Assembly (NCBI RefSeq): GCF_003696285.1
Contig: NZ_RFFL01000018.1
Coordinates: 1-64,000, forward strand
Direction of reading: 5' to 3'
DNA: 64,000 bases
From: Stutzerimonas nitrititolerans
GTDB taxonomy: Bacteria; Pseudomonadota; Gammaproteobacteria; Pseudomonadales; Pseudomonadaceae
The translations under genes and the position numbers were made by a program. The notes beneath the pieces were generated by a model. The model saw only the letters and a list, made by a program, of their open reading frames with translations. It ran no database searches and was not told the DNA's origin. How positions within the stretch are numbered: the stretch's first letter is position 1; each line of letters begins with the position of its first letter. Below are positions 1 through 10,189 of the stretch, piece after piece.

Positions 1-2
1 CG

Positions 3-563
3 GCTGAGCGAATTCAAGGCTGGCCACGCCGGAAACGACGTGGCTTTGGAAGAGCCGTCAGTGGCCGCCCAGCAGGCGTGAAAAACCTCCTGGAGCGCGA
101 TTTCACTGCACAGGAACCGGAGCGCAAGTGGGTCACGGACATCACGGAAATAGCCACACTGGAAGGCAAACTCTTCCTGTGCGTAGTGCTCGACCTGTAC
201 AGCAAGCTGGTGATCGGTTGGTCGATGCATCACCGCCAGGATCGGCAAATGGTGATCCGAGCAGTGGAGATGGCAATCTGGCAGCGCCAGGGTGACTGGT
301 CAGTGATCCTGCATTCGGATCGCGGCAGCCAATTCACCAGTGCTGACTACCAGCGCTTTCTGAATCGCAACACGCTGGTTTGCAGCATGAGTGCCGTCGG
401 GCATTGCGGCGACAACGCTGCCTGTGAAGGCTTCTTCGGTCAGCTCAAACGGGAGCGGGTTGCCCATCAGTCGTATCGAACTCGCGATGAAGCACGAGCA
501 GATCTATTCGATTACATCGAGCGGTTTCACAACCCGAGAATGCGTCGTAGAGTCGCCAGGTAA
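3..563 (+). CDS. IS3-family transposase OrfB, partial (5' end outside the window), probably ended early by a stop
   Basis: This is the DDE integrase domain that cuts and joins IS ends. Visible catalytic residues are the Asp of VTDITEI, the Asp of HSDRGSQF and the Glu of NAACEGFF; the last two are 35 residues apart, which is the IS3 DD(35)E spacing. The frame is open to the window edge, and an internal ATG at 78 is not the true start. The protein ends at TAA 561-563 after [11 protein letters not shown]. The same frame then continues as DLKFSALFKPSVETG to a TAG at 609-611. That looks like the normal C-terminus of such transposases, so the TAA is probably a CAA-to-TAA nonsense change. The family call is certain; the nonsense reading is inference. 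Confidence 0.85.
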   Translation, partial: AERIQGWPRRKRRGFGRAVSGRPAGVKNLLERDFTAQEPERKWVTDITEIATLEGKLFLCVVLDLYSKLVIGWSMHHRQDRQMVIRAVEMAIWQRQGDWSVILHSDRGSQFTSADYQRFLNRNTLVCSMSAVGHCGDNAACEGFFGQLKRERVAHQSYRTRDEARADLFDYIERFHNPRMRRRVAR

Positions 564-588
564 GATCTGAAGTTTTCAGCCCTTTTCA

Positions 589-628
589 AACCGTCCGTGG
601 AAACGGGGTAGAACCCCATTGGACGGTT
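589..628 (+). repeat. Perfect hairpin in the IS tail
   Basis: AACCGTCC (589-596) and GGACGGTT (621-628) are perfect inverted arms. A weaker inner GGGG/CCCC pair encloses the TAG at 609-611, which is the likely original transposase stop. Stem-loops near an IS end often limit transcription into or out of the element. No T-run follows, so it is not called a terminator. Confidence 0.6.
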
Positions 629-700
629 CGGCTTGAGTGTCCATCGGCTGAAACCCTTGTGGCTACTGGGGTCTCGCCTCTATCCTTCAGATTGAAACGA

Positions 701-979
701 AATCTTGCGGCGATGGCCGAGCAGGCGCAGCAAGCCGGCGCCAAGGTATTGTTGCTGGGCATGCGCATGCCGCCGAACCTGGGACAGCGCTACACCAGCG
801 CCTTTGCCGATGCCTTCGATTCGCTCGCCGCAGAGAAGGACCTGCCCTATGTGCCGTTCCTGCTCGAGGGGATCGGTGGCGTGCAGGGCATGATGCAGGC
901 CGATCGTGTCCACCCCACGGCGCAGGCCCAGGAATTGATGCTGGATAACGTCTGGCCGGTGCTCGAACCCTTGCTTTGA
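701..979 (+). pseudogene. tesA: tesA 3' fragment (multifunctional acyl-CoA thioesterase I/lysophospholipase L1), cut by the IS
   Basis: From NLAAMAEQAQQAGAK to the C-terminus VWPVLEPLL the translation follows the last half of Pseudomonas TesA, a periplasmic SGNH hydrolase of about 200 residues. The fragment keeps the DRVHPT block with the catalytic Asp and His. The signal peptide, the GDS serine block and the GGND block are absent because the IS3 element replaces everything upstream. Its downstream neighbours (small Cys protein, L,D-transpeptidase, oprI) match the usual Pseudomonas order, so this is the native tesA locus. The missing half may lie left of the IS. Confidence 0.8.
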
Positions 980-1022
980 GGCGGCGGCGCGGCTACTGTC
1001 GCGCCCCTCACTGGAGCTCTCG

Positions 1023-1304
1023 ATGTCGCGCTCGGCCTCATCCCTTTTCGCCTATCGACTCATCGTGCCGGACGAGCAGTTCGACCTGTTCGCCTGTCGC
1101 GAGAACCGTCTGCATCTGGCATTACGGCAGCTGGAACTCAATGGCCTGGTTGACCGCACCCTTTGCGGCGGCTTTTTGCCTGCGCATCCACGTTGGGCCG
1201 AGCCGGACCGTGGTCTGTTGAAGGACCGCCGCTTGTGCCCGTTGTGCCGCGAAGCCTTCGATGCGCGACGCAAGGGCCTTCCGTCTGCGATCAGCGCCTG
1301 GTAG
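1023..1304 (+). CDS. Conserved hypothetical small protein with a CPLC motif
   Basis: This 93-residue protein has no function I can name. It has four cysteines, FACREN, TLCGG and CPLC, the last near the C-terminus. Their spacing could suit metal binding but does not match a zinc finger I know. There is no signal peptide or membrane segment. A GGAG-like ribosome site sits just ahead of the ATG. It lies between tesA and the L,D-transpeptidase gene, as a similar small gene does in other Pseudomonas. It probably shared transcription with tesA and may now depend on the IS or a local promoter. Confidence 0.65.
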   Translation: MSRSASSLFAYRLIVPDEQFDLFACRENRLHLALRQLELNGLVDRTLCGGFLPAHPRWAEPDRGLLKDRRLCPLCREAFDARRKGLPSAISAW

Positions 1305-1373
1305 CTCGGCGCTGACGGCCGCTTCGCGTACAATCGCCCGATGAACGCCTCCCTCTCGACCAAGGAATCCTGA

Positions 1374-2336
1374 ATGTTTCCGCGCGCGTCCGCTCTTGCC
1401 TTGTGTGTCTCCTTCGCCGCTTTGCTTTCTGCGGGACAGAGCGCGGCACTGGAGTTGCCGTTGCCCCCCGAAGGGGAGGATCTGGTCGGCGAGATTCAGG
1501 TCATCAAGGCGAAGTACGAGGACACCTTCGCTGCGCTGGGCGAGCAGTACGATCTGGGGTATCTGGAGCTCGTCGCCGCCAACCCGGGCGTCGATCCCTG
1601 GCTGCCCGGCGAAGGCACCGATATCGTGCTGCCGACGCGTTTCATCCTGCCGCCGGGGCCGCGCGAGGGGATCGTGATCAACCTGGCCGAGTATCGTCTG
1701 TATTTCTATCCGGAAGGCCAGAACGTGGTGCACACCTACCCCTTGGGCATCGGGAGGGAAGGGTGGGGATCTCCAGTGGGCGAAACCCATATCTCCGCCA
1801 TGACCAGCAACCCGGCCTGGTACCCGCCCCAGTCGATCCGTGACGAGCACGCTGCCGAAGGCGACCCGTTGCCGCGGGTGGTGCCGCCAGGTCCCGACAA
1901 TCCGCTGGGACCGTACAAGATGACCCTGGCAATGCCGGGTTACCTGATCCACGGCTCGAACAAGAAGTTCGGTATCGGCATGCAGGTCAGTCATGGCTGT
2001 TTCCGCATGCTGAACCACAACGTGCTCGAGTTGGCCGGGCGGGTCAAGGTGGGCACTTCGGTGCGCATCATCGACGAGCCGTACAAGTTCGGTATCAGCC
2101 AGCAGAAGGTCTATCTGGAAGCCCATACGCCGCTGGGCAGCGAGGAAAAGAACCTGACGCTGATGGACAGGCACGCAGCGGTGGTCAATACGCTGCTGCA
2201 ACGCGACGAAGATGCCGGCAGCCTGCGGCTGGACTGGGAGACGGTGCGGGAAATCATTGCCGGTGAAGATGGCTTGCCCATTCAGATCGCCGAGCAGAAC
2301 CAGGCGCTGGCCAGCCAGGAAGAATCGTTGTTCTAA
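1374..2336 (+). CDS. L,D-transpeptidase (ErfK/YbiS/YcfS/YnhG family), periplasmic
   Basis: The enzyme forms meso-DAP cross-links or attaches lipoproteins to peptidoglycan by a cysteine mechanism. The 320-residue protein starts with a signal peptide (about residues 1-25). A LysM-like segment follows (about 40-92, with LELVAANPGVDPWLPG), and then the YkuD catalytic domain. The active-site block is HG at 193-194 and SHGCFR at 206-211, with Cys209 as nucleophile. An AAGGA ribosome site precedes the ATG. It is convergent with oprI, whose product ends in the Arg-Lys tail suited to attachment to peptidoglycan, so OprI is the obvious candidate substrate. That pairing is inference from position and family. 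Confidence 0.9.
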   Translation: MFPRASALALCVSFAALLSAGQSAALELPLPPEGEDLVGEIQVIKAKYEDTFAALGEQYDLGYLELVAANPGVDPWLPGEGTDIVLPTRFILPPGPREGIVINLAEYRLYFYPEGQNVVHTYPLGIGREGWGSPVGETHISAMTSNPAWYPPQSIRDEHAAEGDPLPRVVPPGPDNPLGPYKMTLAMPGYLIHGSNKKFGIGMQVSHGCFRMLNHNVLELAGRVKVGTSVRIIDEPYKFGISQQKVYLEAHTPLGSEEKNLTLMDRHAAVVNTLLQRDEDAGSLRLDWETVREIIAGEDGLPIQIAEQNQALASQEESLF

Positions 2337-2372
2337 AGTGTTGAAGCGGGTGTCGATATTACTGACGCACAT

Positions 2373-2406
2373 AAAAAAGCCGACCTGTTTGCAGGTCGGC
2401 TTTTTT
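2373..2406. terminator. Bidirectional intrinsic terminator between the L,D-transpeptidase gene and oprI
   Basis: Arms of 15 bp (2373-2387 and 2392-2406) are perfect complements around the loop TTTG, with six A on one side and six T on the other. It can therefore stop both convergent genes. Confidence 0.92.
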
Positions 2407-2419
2407 CATTGCCTGAAGC

Positions 2420-2674
2420 TTACTTGCGGCTGGCGCGTTCCAGCATACGCAGTGCACGCTCGTTGGCTTCGTCAGCGGTCTGCTGAGCCTTCTGAGCGGC
2501 TTGCAGAGCCTCGTCGGCCTTGCTGTAAGCCTCGTCGGCGCGAGCCTGAGCACGGGCTGCGGCGTCTTCGGTAGCGGTCAGACGAGCTTCGCTTTCCTTG
2601 GTCATGCTGTTGCTGCAACCAGTGGCCAGAACGGCGGCGAAAGCCAGAGCAGAAAATTTCAGAACGTTGTTCAT
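2420..2674 (-). CDS. oprI: Major outer-membrane lipoprotein OprI (Braun lipoprotein analogue)
   Basis: This 84-residue lipoprotein has a signal sequence ending in the lipobox ATGC, so Cys20 is the lipidated residue. A long alanine-rich heptad helix follows and the protein ends ...RASRK, where the terminal Lys is the usual attachment point to peptidoglycan. The start is placed at MNNVLKF because AAGGGGA lies at ribosome-site distance ahead of it; a longer frame starting at 2707 has no such support. It tethers the outer membrane to the cell wall and is normally one of the most abundant proteins. It has its own promoter upstream and shares a terminator with the transpeptidase gene. Confidence 0.96.
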   Translation of the reverse strand: MNNVLKFSALAFAAVLATGCSNSMTKESEARLTATEDAAARAQARADEAYSKADEALQAAQKAQQTADEANERALRMLERASRK

Positions 2675-2733
2675 CGTGTTCCCCTTAAGGATGAAATCCA
2701 TGGCCACTTCCGGTGTGGAAAGTTGGCGCGCAC

Positions 2734-2761
2734 ATATTACCTGTTAGTTACGCTAAGTAAA
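2734..2761 (-). promoter_or_regulatory. Likely sigma-70 promoter of oprI
   Basis: On the minus strand TTTACT (2761-2756) and TAATAT (2739-2734) are separated by 16 bp, about 60 bp ahead of the oprI start. The -10 is close to consensus and the surroundings are AT-rich, as expected for a strongly expressed lipoprotein gene. The rest of 2762-3055 shows no gene I can support. Confidence 0.5.
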
Positions 2762-3055
2762 CTGAGCCAAAGTAAAGGCTTGCGTGTTTTTCAACGGCTT
2801 GACTGGCCTGAAACGGCTTGAACCTTTTCGAGGTTAAATGCCGCTCTGCCACCGTACCGAAAAGTGGACTCTGCGTTGGATGAAAAGTTCGTGCTATCCC
2901 TTTGCTTTGTTCAATGATCGCAAAGTGGAAAGCACCCATAACGATAGAATTGTGGGCGAATAGCGCCAGGCGGTAGCATGCTGTCGAGACGGGCGGCATG
3001 TATCCAATCACGTGGTCATTCCGGACGCCGAAGGCGGACCTGCTAAGGAGGCAAG

Positions 3056-3343
3056 ATGAGCGACAAATTGACCATCCACCATGATCGGGCGGGGCACCAA
3101 TTCGAAACTACCGTGGACGGTCACCGCGCCTATCTTGCCTATGTGGACCTGGGCAAACAGACCCTGGATATATACCGAACCTTCGTTCCGGATGCGTTGA
3201 GAGGCAAAGGGATTGCGGCAGCGCTGGCGCAGCATGCGCTGGATTACGCCAAGCGTGAGGGCTATGCGGTGATTCCTTCCTGTTCATACGTCGAAAGCTA
3301 TATCGAACGACAGAGCAAGCAGGCAGACGGGGAGGCCGGCTAA
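3056..3343 (+). CDS. Small GNAT-like N-acetyltransferase (YjdJ/NATD1 type)
   Basis: The protein has 95 residues. It matches the short acetyltransferase family that carries only the acetyl-CoA-binding core of a GNAT fold: a strand with LDIYRTFVPDALRGKGIA, where RGKGIA is the pyrophosphate-binding motif A, and a final block IPSCSYVESYIER. The substrate is unknown. A strong AAGGAGG ribosome site lies about 6 bases ahead of the ATG. It stands alone between the oprI promoter and the convergent DAHP synthase gene. Confidence 0.85.
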   Translation: MSDKLTIHHDRAGHQFETTVDGHRAYLAYVDLGKQTLDIYRTFVPDALRGKGIAAALAQHALDYAKREGYAVIPSCSYVESYIERQSKQADGEAG

Positions 3344-3389
3344 TCGGCCCGGCGACCAGGCCACTGATGACCTGGACGCCTGATTAGGG

Positions 3390-4466
3390 TTAGCCGCGGG
3401 AGCGCTTGGGCAATACGTCCTTCAGCTTGGCGTGCATGCTCAGTACGGCTTTTTCGGTGGTGTCCCAGTCGATGCAGGCATCGGTCACCGATATACCGTA
3501 GCGGAGCTCGGAGCGGTCTTTCGGAATCGATTGGTTGCCCCAGCCCAGGTGGCTTTCGACCATCAGCCCGATGATGGACTGGTTGCCTTCGACGATCTGG
3601 TTGGCGACGTTTTCCATCACCAGCGGTTGCAGCGCCGGGTCCTTGTTGGAGTTGGCGTGGCTGCAGTCGACCATGATGTTAGGGCGGATGCTCGCCTTGC
3701 CCAGTTCCTGCTCGCACAGTGCGACGCTGACCGAATCGTAGTTGGGCTTGCCGTTGCCGCCGCGCAGCACCACGTGGCCGTAGCTGTTGCCTTTGGTGGT
3801 GACGATGGAGACGCCGCCGGCCTGGTTGATGCCGAGGAAGCGATGCGGGCTGGAGACCGATTGCAGGGCATTGATCGCGACGGTCAGGCTGCCGTCGGTA
3901 CCGTTCTTGAAGCCCACGGCCGAGGACAGGCCCGATGCCATCTCGCGGTGGGTCTGGGATTCGGTGGTGCGAGCGCCGATGGCGGACCAGCTGATCAGGT
4001 CCTGCAGATACTGTGGCGAAATCGGGTCGAGCGCTTCGGTGGCGGTCGGCAGGCCCATTTCGGCAAGTTCGAGCAGCAGCTTGCGACCGATGTGCAGGCC
4101 ATCCTGGATCTTGAAGGAATCATCCATGAAGGGGTCGTTGATCAGTCCCTTCCAGCCGACCGTGGTACGGGGCTTCTCGAAATACACCCGCATGACCAGG
4201 AACAGGCTGTCGGACACCTTCTCGGCGAGCACCTTGAGGCGTTCGGCATATTCACGTGCGGCCTTCAGGTCATGGATGGAGCAGGGGCCAACCACGATGA
4301 ACAGTCGATGATCCTTGCCATCGAGAATGTCGCGCACCACCTGGCGTCCGTGGGATACGGTCTGCAATGCGGAAGCGGTCAGGGGCAGTTCGTGCTTGAG
4401 TTGCTCCGGTGTGATCAGGGTGTCGTTGGAGGCAACGTTGAGGTCGTCGATCGGTAAATCAGCCAT
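3390..4466 (-). CDS. 3-deoxy-7-phosphoheptulonate (DAHP) synthase, class I (AroF/AroG/AroH type)
   Basis: This enzyme condenses phosphoenolpyruvate and erythrose 4-phosphate in the first step of the shikimate pathway. The 358-residue protein has the family blocks VVGPCSIHD, the RVYFEKPRTTVGWKG substrate loop, KNGTDG, and MVDCSHANSNK with metal-binding His. The start is at MADLPIDDL, which gives the usual length; seven more residues are possible from 4487. Which aromatic amino acid inhibits it cannot be read from the sequence. Its position ahead of cysB is the usual Pseudomonas order. Several other aromatic-pathway genes lie further on (pheA, tyrA/aroA, aroC) but are not linked to it in an operon. 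Confidence 0.94.
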   Translation of the reverse strand: MADLPIDDLNVASNDTLITPEQLKHELPLTASALQTVSHGRQVVRDILDGKDHRLFIVVGPCSIHDLKAAREYAERLKVLAEKVSDSLFLVMRVYFEKPRTTVGWKGLINDPFMDDSFKIQDGLHIGRKLLLELAEMGLPTATEALDPISPQYLQDLISWSAIGARTTESQTHREMASGLSSAVGFKNGTDGSLTVAINALQSVSSPHRFLGINQAGGVSIVTTKGNSYGHVVLRGGNGKPNYDSVSVALCEQELGKASIRPNIMVDCSHANSNKDPALQPLVMENVANQIVEGNQSIIGLMVESHLGWGNQSIPKDRSELRYGISVTDACIDWDTTEKAVLSMHAKLKDVLPKRSRG

Positions 4467-5927
<1,461 letters not shown>

Positions 5928-6006
5928 TAGAGGCGAGCTGGAGGCTGAAAGCGGGGGCGGGGCGAAAAACCGCCTCTGAGTCTTCAGTCCCGCGCCTGAT
6001 TCCACC

Positions 6007-6741
6007 TTACGCCTTGGCGATCAGGTTCCCGGCGTGCAATCCGCATTCCTTCTGCGTGGACTCTTCCCACCACCAGCGGCCTTCGCGCTCGTGCTGGTTC
6101 GGCAGGACGGGGCGGGTGCAAGGCTCGCAGCCGATACTGATGAAGCCCCGCTCATGCAGGCTGTTGTAGGGGATTTCGAGCATACGGATGTAGGCCCAGA
6201 CTTCCTCGCTGCTCATCTGCGCCAGCGGGTTGAACTTGTACAGGTTGCGTTCGGGCGTGGAGAAGGCGCCGTCGATTTCCAGCACGGCGACCTGGCTGCG
6301 TGTGCCAGGGCTCTGGTCACGGCGCTGGCCGGTGGCCCAGGCGCGTACGTCGGCCAGCTTGCGGCGCAGCGGCTCGATCTTGCGGATGCCGCAGCACTCG
6401 CCATGCCCGTCGCGGTAGAAGCTGAACAAGCCCTTTTCGTTGACCATCGGCTCCAGCAATTTCGGGTCCGGGGTCATGATCTGGATAGGAATGTCGTAGT
6501 GATCGCGGACCTGCTCGATGAAACGATAGGTTTCGCTGTGCAGGCGGCCGGTGTCGAGGCTGAACACCTTGACGCTCTTGTTCAGCTTCCAGGCCATGTC
6601 CACCAGCACGACGTCTTCCGCGCCGCTGAAGGATATCCACAGGTCGTCGCCGAACAGGTCGAAGGCGAGCTTGAGAATGTCTTGCGGGGATTTGCCGGCA
6701 TAAGCAGAGGCAAGCTCGGCAACATCGATAGAGTGGCTCAT
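6007..6741 (-). CDS. cysH: Adenylyl-sulfate (APS) reductase CysH, iron-sulfur type
   Basis: It reduces activated sulfate to sulfite with thioredoxin. The 244-residue protein carries the nucleotide-binding [10 protein letters not shown] and the [10 protein letters not shown] block. It also has the paired cysteines ECCGIRK and GCEPCTR that bind a 4Fe-4S cluster, which marks it as an APS reductase rather than an enterobacterial PAPS reductase. The C-terminal ECGLH holds the catalytic Cys. It diverges from thrH and converges on cysB; CysB is the expected activator. A candidate CysB-type site lies upstream at 6805-6820. Confidence 0.95.
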   Translation of the reverse strand: MSHSIDVAELASAYAGKSPQDILKLAFDLFGDDLWISFSGAEDVVLVDMAWKLNKSVKVFSLDTGRLHSETYRFIEQVRDHYDIPIQIMTPDPKLLEPMVNEKGLFSFYRDGHGECCGIRKIEPLRRKLADVRAWATGQRRDQSPGTRSQVAVLEIDGAFSTPERNLYKFNPLAQMSSEEVWAYIRMLEIPYNSLHERGFISIGCEPCTRPVLPNQHEREGRWWWEESTQKECGLHAGNLIAKA

Positions 6742-6804
6742 CAGGCGGCTTCCTTGGTTGGCGCTTGGTGCGCTCTGGAGGCTGCGGATGTTAACAAAGA
6801 GGCT

Positions 6805-6820
6805 TTATATCGCTAAATAA
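6805..6820 (-). promoter_or_regulatory. AT-rich dyad upstream of cysH, possible CysB site
   Basis: TTAT and ATAA half-sites flank 8 bp in an otherwise GC-rich region 64-79 bp ahead of the cysH start. CysB sites are AT-rich and degenerate, so this is only a candidate chosen for position and symmetry. Confidence 0.3.
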
Positions 6821-6928
6821 CCTTTACGGTGGGTTGAGAGGCATTTCGGGAATAAGCCGCTCCGTTGCGTCGTTCAGCCCTTGCCGTTAGAGTGCCGGCT
6901 TCATTTTTGCTGCTGTGAGGAGTGGCCC

Positions 6929-7546
6929 GTGGAAATAGCCTGTCTCGACCTGGAAGGTGTCCTGGTTCCGGAGATCTGGATTGCCTTTGCCGAGGCTACC
7001 GGAATCGAATCGCTGCGGGCCACTACGCGCGACATTCCCGATTACGACGTGCTGATGAAGCAGCGCCTGCGCATCCTCGATGAGCATGGCCTGAAACTGT
7101 CGGACATCCAGCAGGTGATCTCGACCCTCAAGCCGCTGGACGGTGCCGTCGAGTTCATCGACTGGCTGCGCGAGCGTTTCCAGGTGGTGATCCTGTCGGA
7201 CACCTTCTACGAGTTCTCGCAGCCGCTGATGCGCCAGCTGGGCTTCCCCACGCTGCTGTGCCACAAGCTGATCGTCGACGACAACGATCGGGTCGTCGAT
7301 TATCAGCTGCGCCAGAAGGATCCCAAACGCCAATCGGTCATCGCGCTGAAGAGCCTGTACTACCGCGTGATCGCGGCGGGTGATTCCTACAACGACACCA
7401 CCATGCTGAGCGAAGCCCACGCCGGCATCCTGTTCCATGCACCGGACAACGTCATCCAGGAATTCCCGCAGTTCCCCGCGGTGCATACCTTCGCCGAACT
7501 GAAGCAGGAATTCATCAAGGCGTCGAATCGCAAGCTCGCGCTGTAA
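6929..7546 (+). CDS. thrH: ThrH, phosphoserine phosphatase / phosphoserine:homoserine phosphotransferase
   Basis: A HAD-superfamily enzyme that removes phosphate from phosphoserine and can pass it to homoserine. The nucleophile motif is CLDLEGVLVPE near the N-terminus; later blocks are VILSDTFYEF and AAGDSYNDTTML, which contains the magnesium-binding Asp. Starting at GTG 6929 with GAGGAG just ahead gives 205 residues, the family length. The upstream ATG at 6881 would add 16 residues of poor quality. It is divergent from cysH and followed by a clear terminator. Confidence 0.95.
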   Translation: MEIACLDLEGVLVPEIWIAFAEATGIESLRATTRDIPDYDVLMKQRLRILDEHGLKLSDIQQVISTLKPLDGAVEFIDWLRERFQVVILSDTFYEFSQPLMRQLGFPTLLCHKLIVDDNDRVVDYQLRQKDPKRQSVIALKSLYYRVIAAGDSYNDTTMLSEAHAGILFHAPDNVIQEFPQFPAVHTFAELKQEFIKASNRKLAL

Positions 7547-7567
7547 GGCGGGTCACCTGCCATCCGG

Positions 7568-7602
7568 AATGCCAGTCAGTTGAGCTGACTGGCATTTTTT
7601 TT
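7568..7602 (+). terminator. Intrinsic terminator after thrH
   Basis: Perfect 12-bp arms (7568-7579 and 7585-7596) with loop TTGAG are followed by a run of eight T. It may also serve the convergent abrB gene only weakly, since the A-run on that side is short. Confidence 0.9.
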
Positions 7603-7626
7603 GGGGATGTTGTGTGAGTCGTCTCT

Positions 7627-8679
7627 TCAGGCCGTCCTCTTCTGCCAGAGCCAGAACAGCGGTTCGGCGAGGAACATCACCAGGAACAGGCGCAGCACCT
7701 GAAGCGCAGTCACCAAGGCCACCGAAAGCTGCAACGCCTCGGCGGTCAGGCAGAGTTCGGTGATGCCGCCGGGCATCATGCCCAGCATCAGCGAGGTACC
7801 GTCGAGCGTCGTCAGCCAGCTCAGCGCAGCGGCCAGCGTCGTGGCGGCCAGCATCGCCAGCAGGGTGATCAGCAGGATGCGCAGCAGGAAAGCCGGCGCG
7901 CTGCGGAAGAACTGCCGATCGAAATGGCAACCCAGCGAGCAGCCGATCAGCCACTGGCCCAGCTGACCCAGACCTTCGGGCAGGCCGATATGCAGGTCGA
8001 ACACGACGCTGGCGACCGCGCAGACGGTCAGCGGTCCGAGCATCCAGGGATTCGGTTGCCGGAGCCTTTTCCACAGTATGGCCAGCACGGCGCCGCCAGG
8101 CAGCAGCACGGCCAGCCATGGCCAGCTCACGGGCGCCGGCGGTGGCGCCTCGACCGCCGGCAGGCTCCAGGTGAACAGCGCGGGCACGATCAGCACCACC
8201 AGCAACAGACGAGTACTGTGCGCCGCGGCGACCTTGGCCGGGTGTGCGGCATGGCGGCTCGCCAGGTTGACCATCTCGCTGGCACCGCCCGGCAGGCTGG
8301 CGAAGAACGCCGTGGCGCGGTCGGTGCCGCTGCGCAGCAGGACGAAGATGCCGATCAGGCTCAGCAGCAGGGTGCCGAGGGCGCCGGCCAGTATCACCCC
8401 CAGGTGCTGCAATACCTGCTGCATCACCTCGTGGGTGAAATGCAGGCCGATGGCGCTGGCGATCAACCATTGCCCGGTGGCCCGGCCGTGTGGCACTTCC
8501 TGGAGCATGCAGCCGCCGCAACGTACCGCGATCACCGCCAGCAGCGAACCGATGATCCAGGGCAGAGGCCAGCCGATCAGGCTCGCCAGGTAGCCGCCGA
8601 CAGCGCCGAACAGGGGCGTCAGCCACCAGTCCGGCAGCTTGCGGATAGCTCTTCTCAATGCATTGCCCGCTTCAAGCAT
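7627..8679 (-). CDS. AbrB-family integral membrane protein, last gene of the tricarboxylate transport operon
   Basis: The 350-residue protein is almost entirely hydrophobic, with about 10 membrane segments arranged as two similar halves (GAVGGYLASLIGWPLPWIIG and the later LGCHFDRQ... region), the duplicated AbrB pattern. Its molecular role is not established; the old label of ammonia monooxygenase regulator is unreliable. The start codon overlaps the end of tctA by 8 bp, so it is translated with the transporter. The same gene follows tctA in other Pseudomonas, suggesting a shared role in organic acid uptake or tolerance. Confidence 0.88.
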   Translation of the reverse strand: MLEAGNALRRAIRKLPDWWLTPLFGAVGGYLASLIGWPLPWIIGSLLAVIAVRCGGCMLQEVPHGRATGQWLIASAIGLHFTHEVMQQVLQHLGVILAGALGTLLLSLIGIFVLLRSGTDRATAFFASLPGGASEMVNLASRHAAHPAKVAAAHSTRLLLVVLIVPALFTWSLPAVEAPPPAPVSWPWLAVLLPGGAVLAILWKRLRQPNPWMLGPLTVCAVASVVFDLHIGLPEGLGQLGQWLIGCSLGCHFDRQFFRSAPAFLLRILLITLLAMLAATTLAAALSWLTTLDGTSLMLGMMPGGITELCLTAEALQLSVALVTALQVLRLFLVMFLAEPLFWLWQKRTA

Positions 8680-10186
8680 TCGCCAGTTGAGCCTTCTGCT
8701 GGGCGCGTTTGCGCCAGGTGCGCCAGATCGGCAGAACGATCATCAGCACCACCAGACTCCAAACGCCCCAGGTGATCGGACTGGCGAACAGGATGCCCAG
8801 GTCACCGTTGGAGATCGACAGGGCGCGGCGCAGGTTCTGCTCCATGAGGCCGCCGAGGATGAAGCCGAGCAGGATGGCCGAGAGCGGGAAATCCATCTTG
8901 CGCAGGATGTAACCGGCTACGCCGATGCCGATCATCAGGTACAGGTCGAAGGCAGTGGCATGAATTGCGTAAACGCCGATGGAGGTGATGATGGCGATGG
9001 CCGGCACCAGCGCCCAGTAGGGCACGGCGAGGATCTTGGTAAACACCTTGATCATCGGCACGTTCATCACGATCAGCATCAGGTTGGCGACGAACAGCGA
9101 GGCGATCAGGCCCCAGACGATCTCCGGCTGGTTCTGGAACAGCAGCGGACCGGGGGTGATGTTGTACAACGTCAGCGCGCCGAGCATCACCGCGGTAGTG
9201 CCCGAGCCGGGTACGCCGAGCGTCAGCATCGGCACCATGGAGCCGCAGGCCGAGGCGCTGTTGGCGGTTTCCGGGGCGGCCAAGCCGCGCAGGTCGCCGT
9301 CACCGAATCTGTTGTCCTTGTGCGCCAGGCGTTTCTCGCTCATGTAGGCCACCGCGCTGGCCAGGGTCGCGCCGGCTCCGGGCAGGATACCGAGGCCGAA
9401 GCCGACCGCGCCGCTGCGCAGATTGGTGGCCAGCACCGAGGCGCCTTCCTTGAGGTTGAACAGCATGCGGCCCTTGGTTTCGATGGCCTTCTGGCCGAAG
9501 TGGGTGCGTTCGAGCAGCACCAGGATCTCGCTGACCGAGAACAGCCCGAGCACCAGCACCACGAACTGGATGCCGTCGGCCAGGCCCAGGCTGCCGAAGG
9601 TGAAGCGATACACACCGCTGTTGGAGTCGATGCCGACGCAGGAAAGGAACAGGCCGATACAGGCCGCGATGGCGGTCTTCATCGGCTTGTTCCCCGCCAT
9701 GCCGGCCAGGCAGACGATGGCGAACACCATCAGCACGAAATATTCCGCCGGGCCGAAGGCCACCGCCCATTTGGCCAGCAGCGGGGCGAAGATCACCACG
9801 CCGCAGGTGGCCATCAGGCCGCCGACGAAGGAGCTCCAGGCGGAGATCGACAGGGCGATGCCGGCCTTGCCCTGGCGCGCCAGCGGGTAGCCGTCGAGGG
9901 TGGTCATTACCGCCGAGGCCTCGCCGGGGATGTTCAGCAGGATCGAGGAAATCCGTCCGCCGTATTCGCAGCCCAGGTACACCGCGGCGAGCAGGATCAG
10001 CGCGCTCTCCGGCGGCAGGCCGAGGGCGAAGGCGATGGGGATCAGCAGCGCCACGCCGTTGATCGGGCCGAGGCCCGGCAGCAGGCCGACGACGGTGCCG
10101 ATCAGAGTGCCGCATAGAGCGGTGATCAGGTTGTAGGGGCTCAGGGCGACGCCGAAGCCCTGGCCGAGGTAGCTCAAGGTTTCCAT
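8672..10186 (-). CDS. tctA: TctA, large membrane subunit of a tripartite tricarboxylate transporter
   Basis: The 504-residue inner-membrane protein has about 12 transmembrane segments and the family blocks GLLPGLGPINGVALLIP near the N-terminus and GLGILPGAGATLASAVAYMSEKR in the middle, which are repeated signatures of the TctA fold. It is the channel-forming subunit that moves citrate-like substrates using an ion gradient. The stop of tctB is 3 bp upstream and the abrB start overlaps its end, so all are co-transcribed. Confidence 0.95.
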   Translation of the reverse strand: METLSYLGQGFGVALSPYNLITALCGTLIGTVVGLLPGLGPINGVALLIPIAFALGLPPESALILLAAVYLGCEYGGRISSILLNIPGEASAVMTTLDGYPLARQGKAGIALSISAWSSFVGGLMATCGVVIFAPLLAKWAVAFGPAEYFVLMVFAIVCLAGMAGNKPMKTAIAACIGLFLSCVGIDSNSGVYRFTFGSLGLADGIQFVVLVLGLFSVSEILVLLERTHFGQKAIETKGRMLFNLKEGASVLATNLRSGAVGFGLGILPGAGATLASAVAYMSEKRLAHKDNRFGDGDLRGLAAPETANSASACGSMVPMLTLGVPGSGTTAVMLGALTLYNITPGPLLFQNQPEIVWGLIASLFVANLMLIVMNVPMIKVFTKILAVPYWALVPAIAIITSIGVYAIHATAFDLYLMIGIGVAGYILRKMDFPLSAILLGFILGGLMEQNLRRALSISNGDLGILFASPITWGVWSLVVLMIVLPIWRTWRKRAQQKAQLANA

Positions 10187-10189
10187 GGT

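Larger units (their letters stand above)
1..643 (+). mobile_element. Right-hand part of an IS3-family insertion sequence (left end outside the window)
   Basis: The stretch encodes the catalytic half of an IS3-type OrfB transposase followed by a short tail with a strong hairpin (589-628). The right boundary is an estimate: IS3 elements end in CA, and TGTCCA closing at 643 is a plausible tip, but the true tip could lie anywhere up to about 700, where recognisable tesA sequence begins. The element has split tesA. The left end and any target duplication are outside the window, so it is unknown whether the IS is whole. Confidence 0.7.

Noticed and set aside
8639..10117. A 492-codon open frame opposite tctA
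   Set aside because: The product is rich in Gln, Asp, His and Arg with no fold; it is the reverse of a membrane protein gene.
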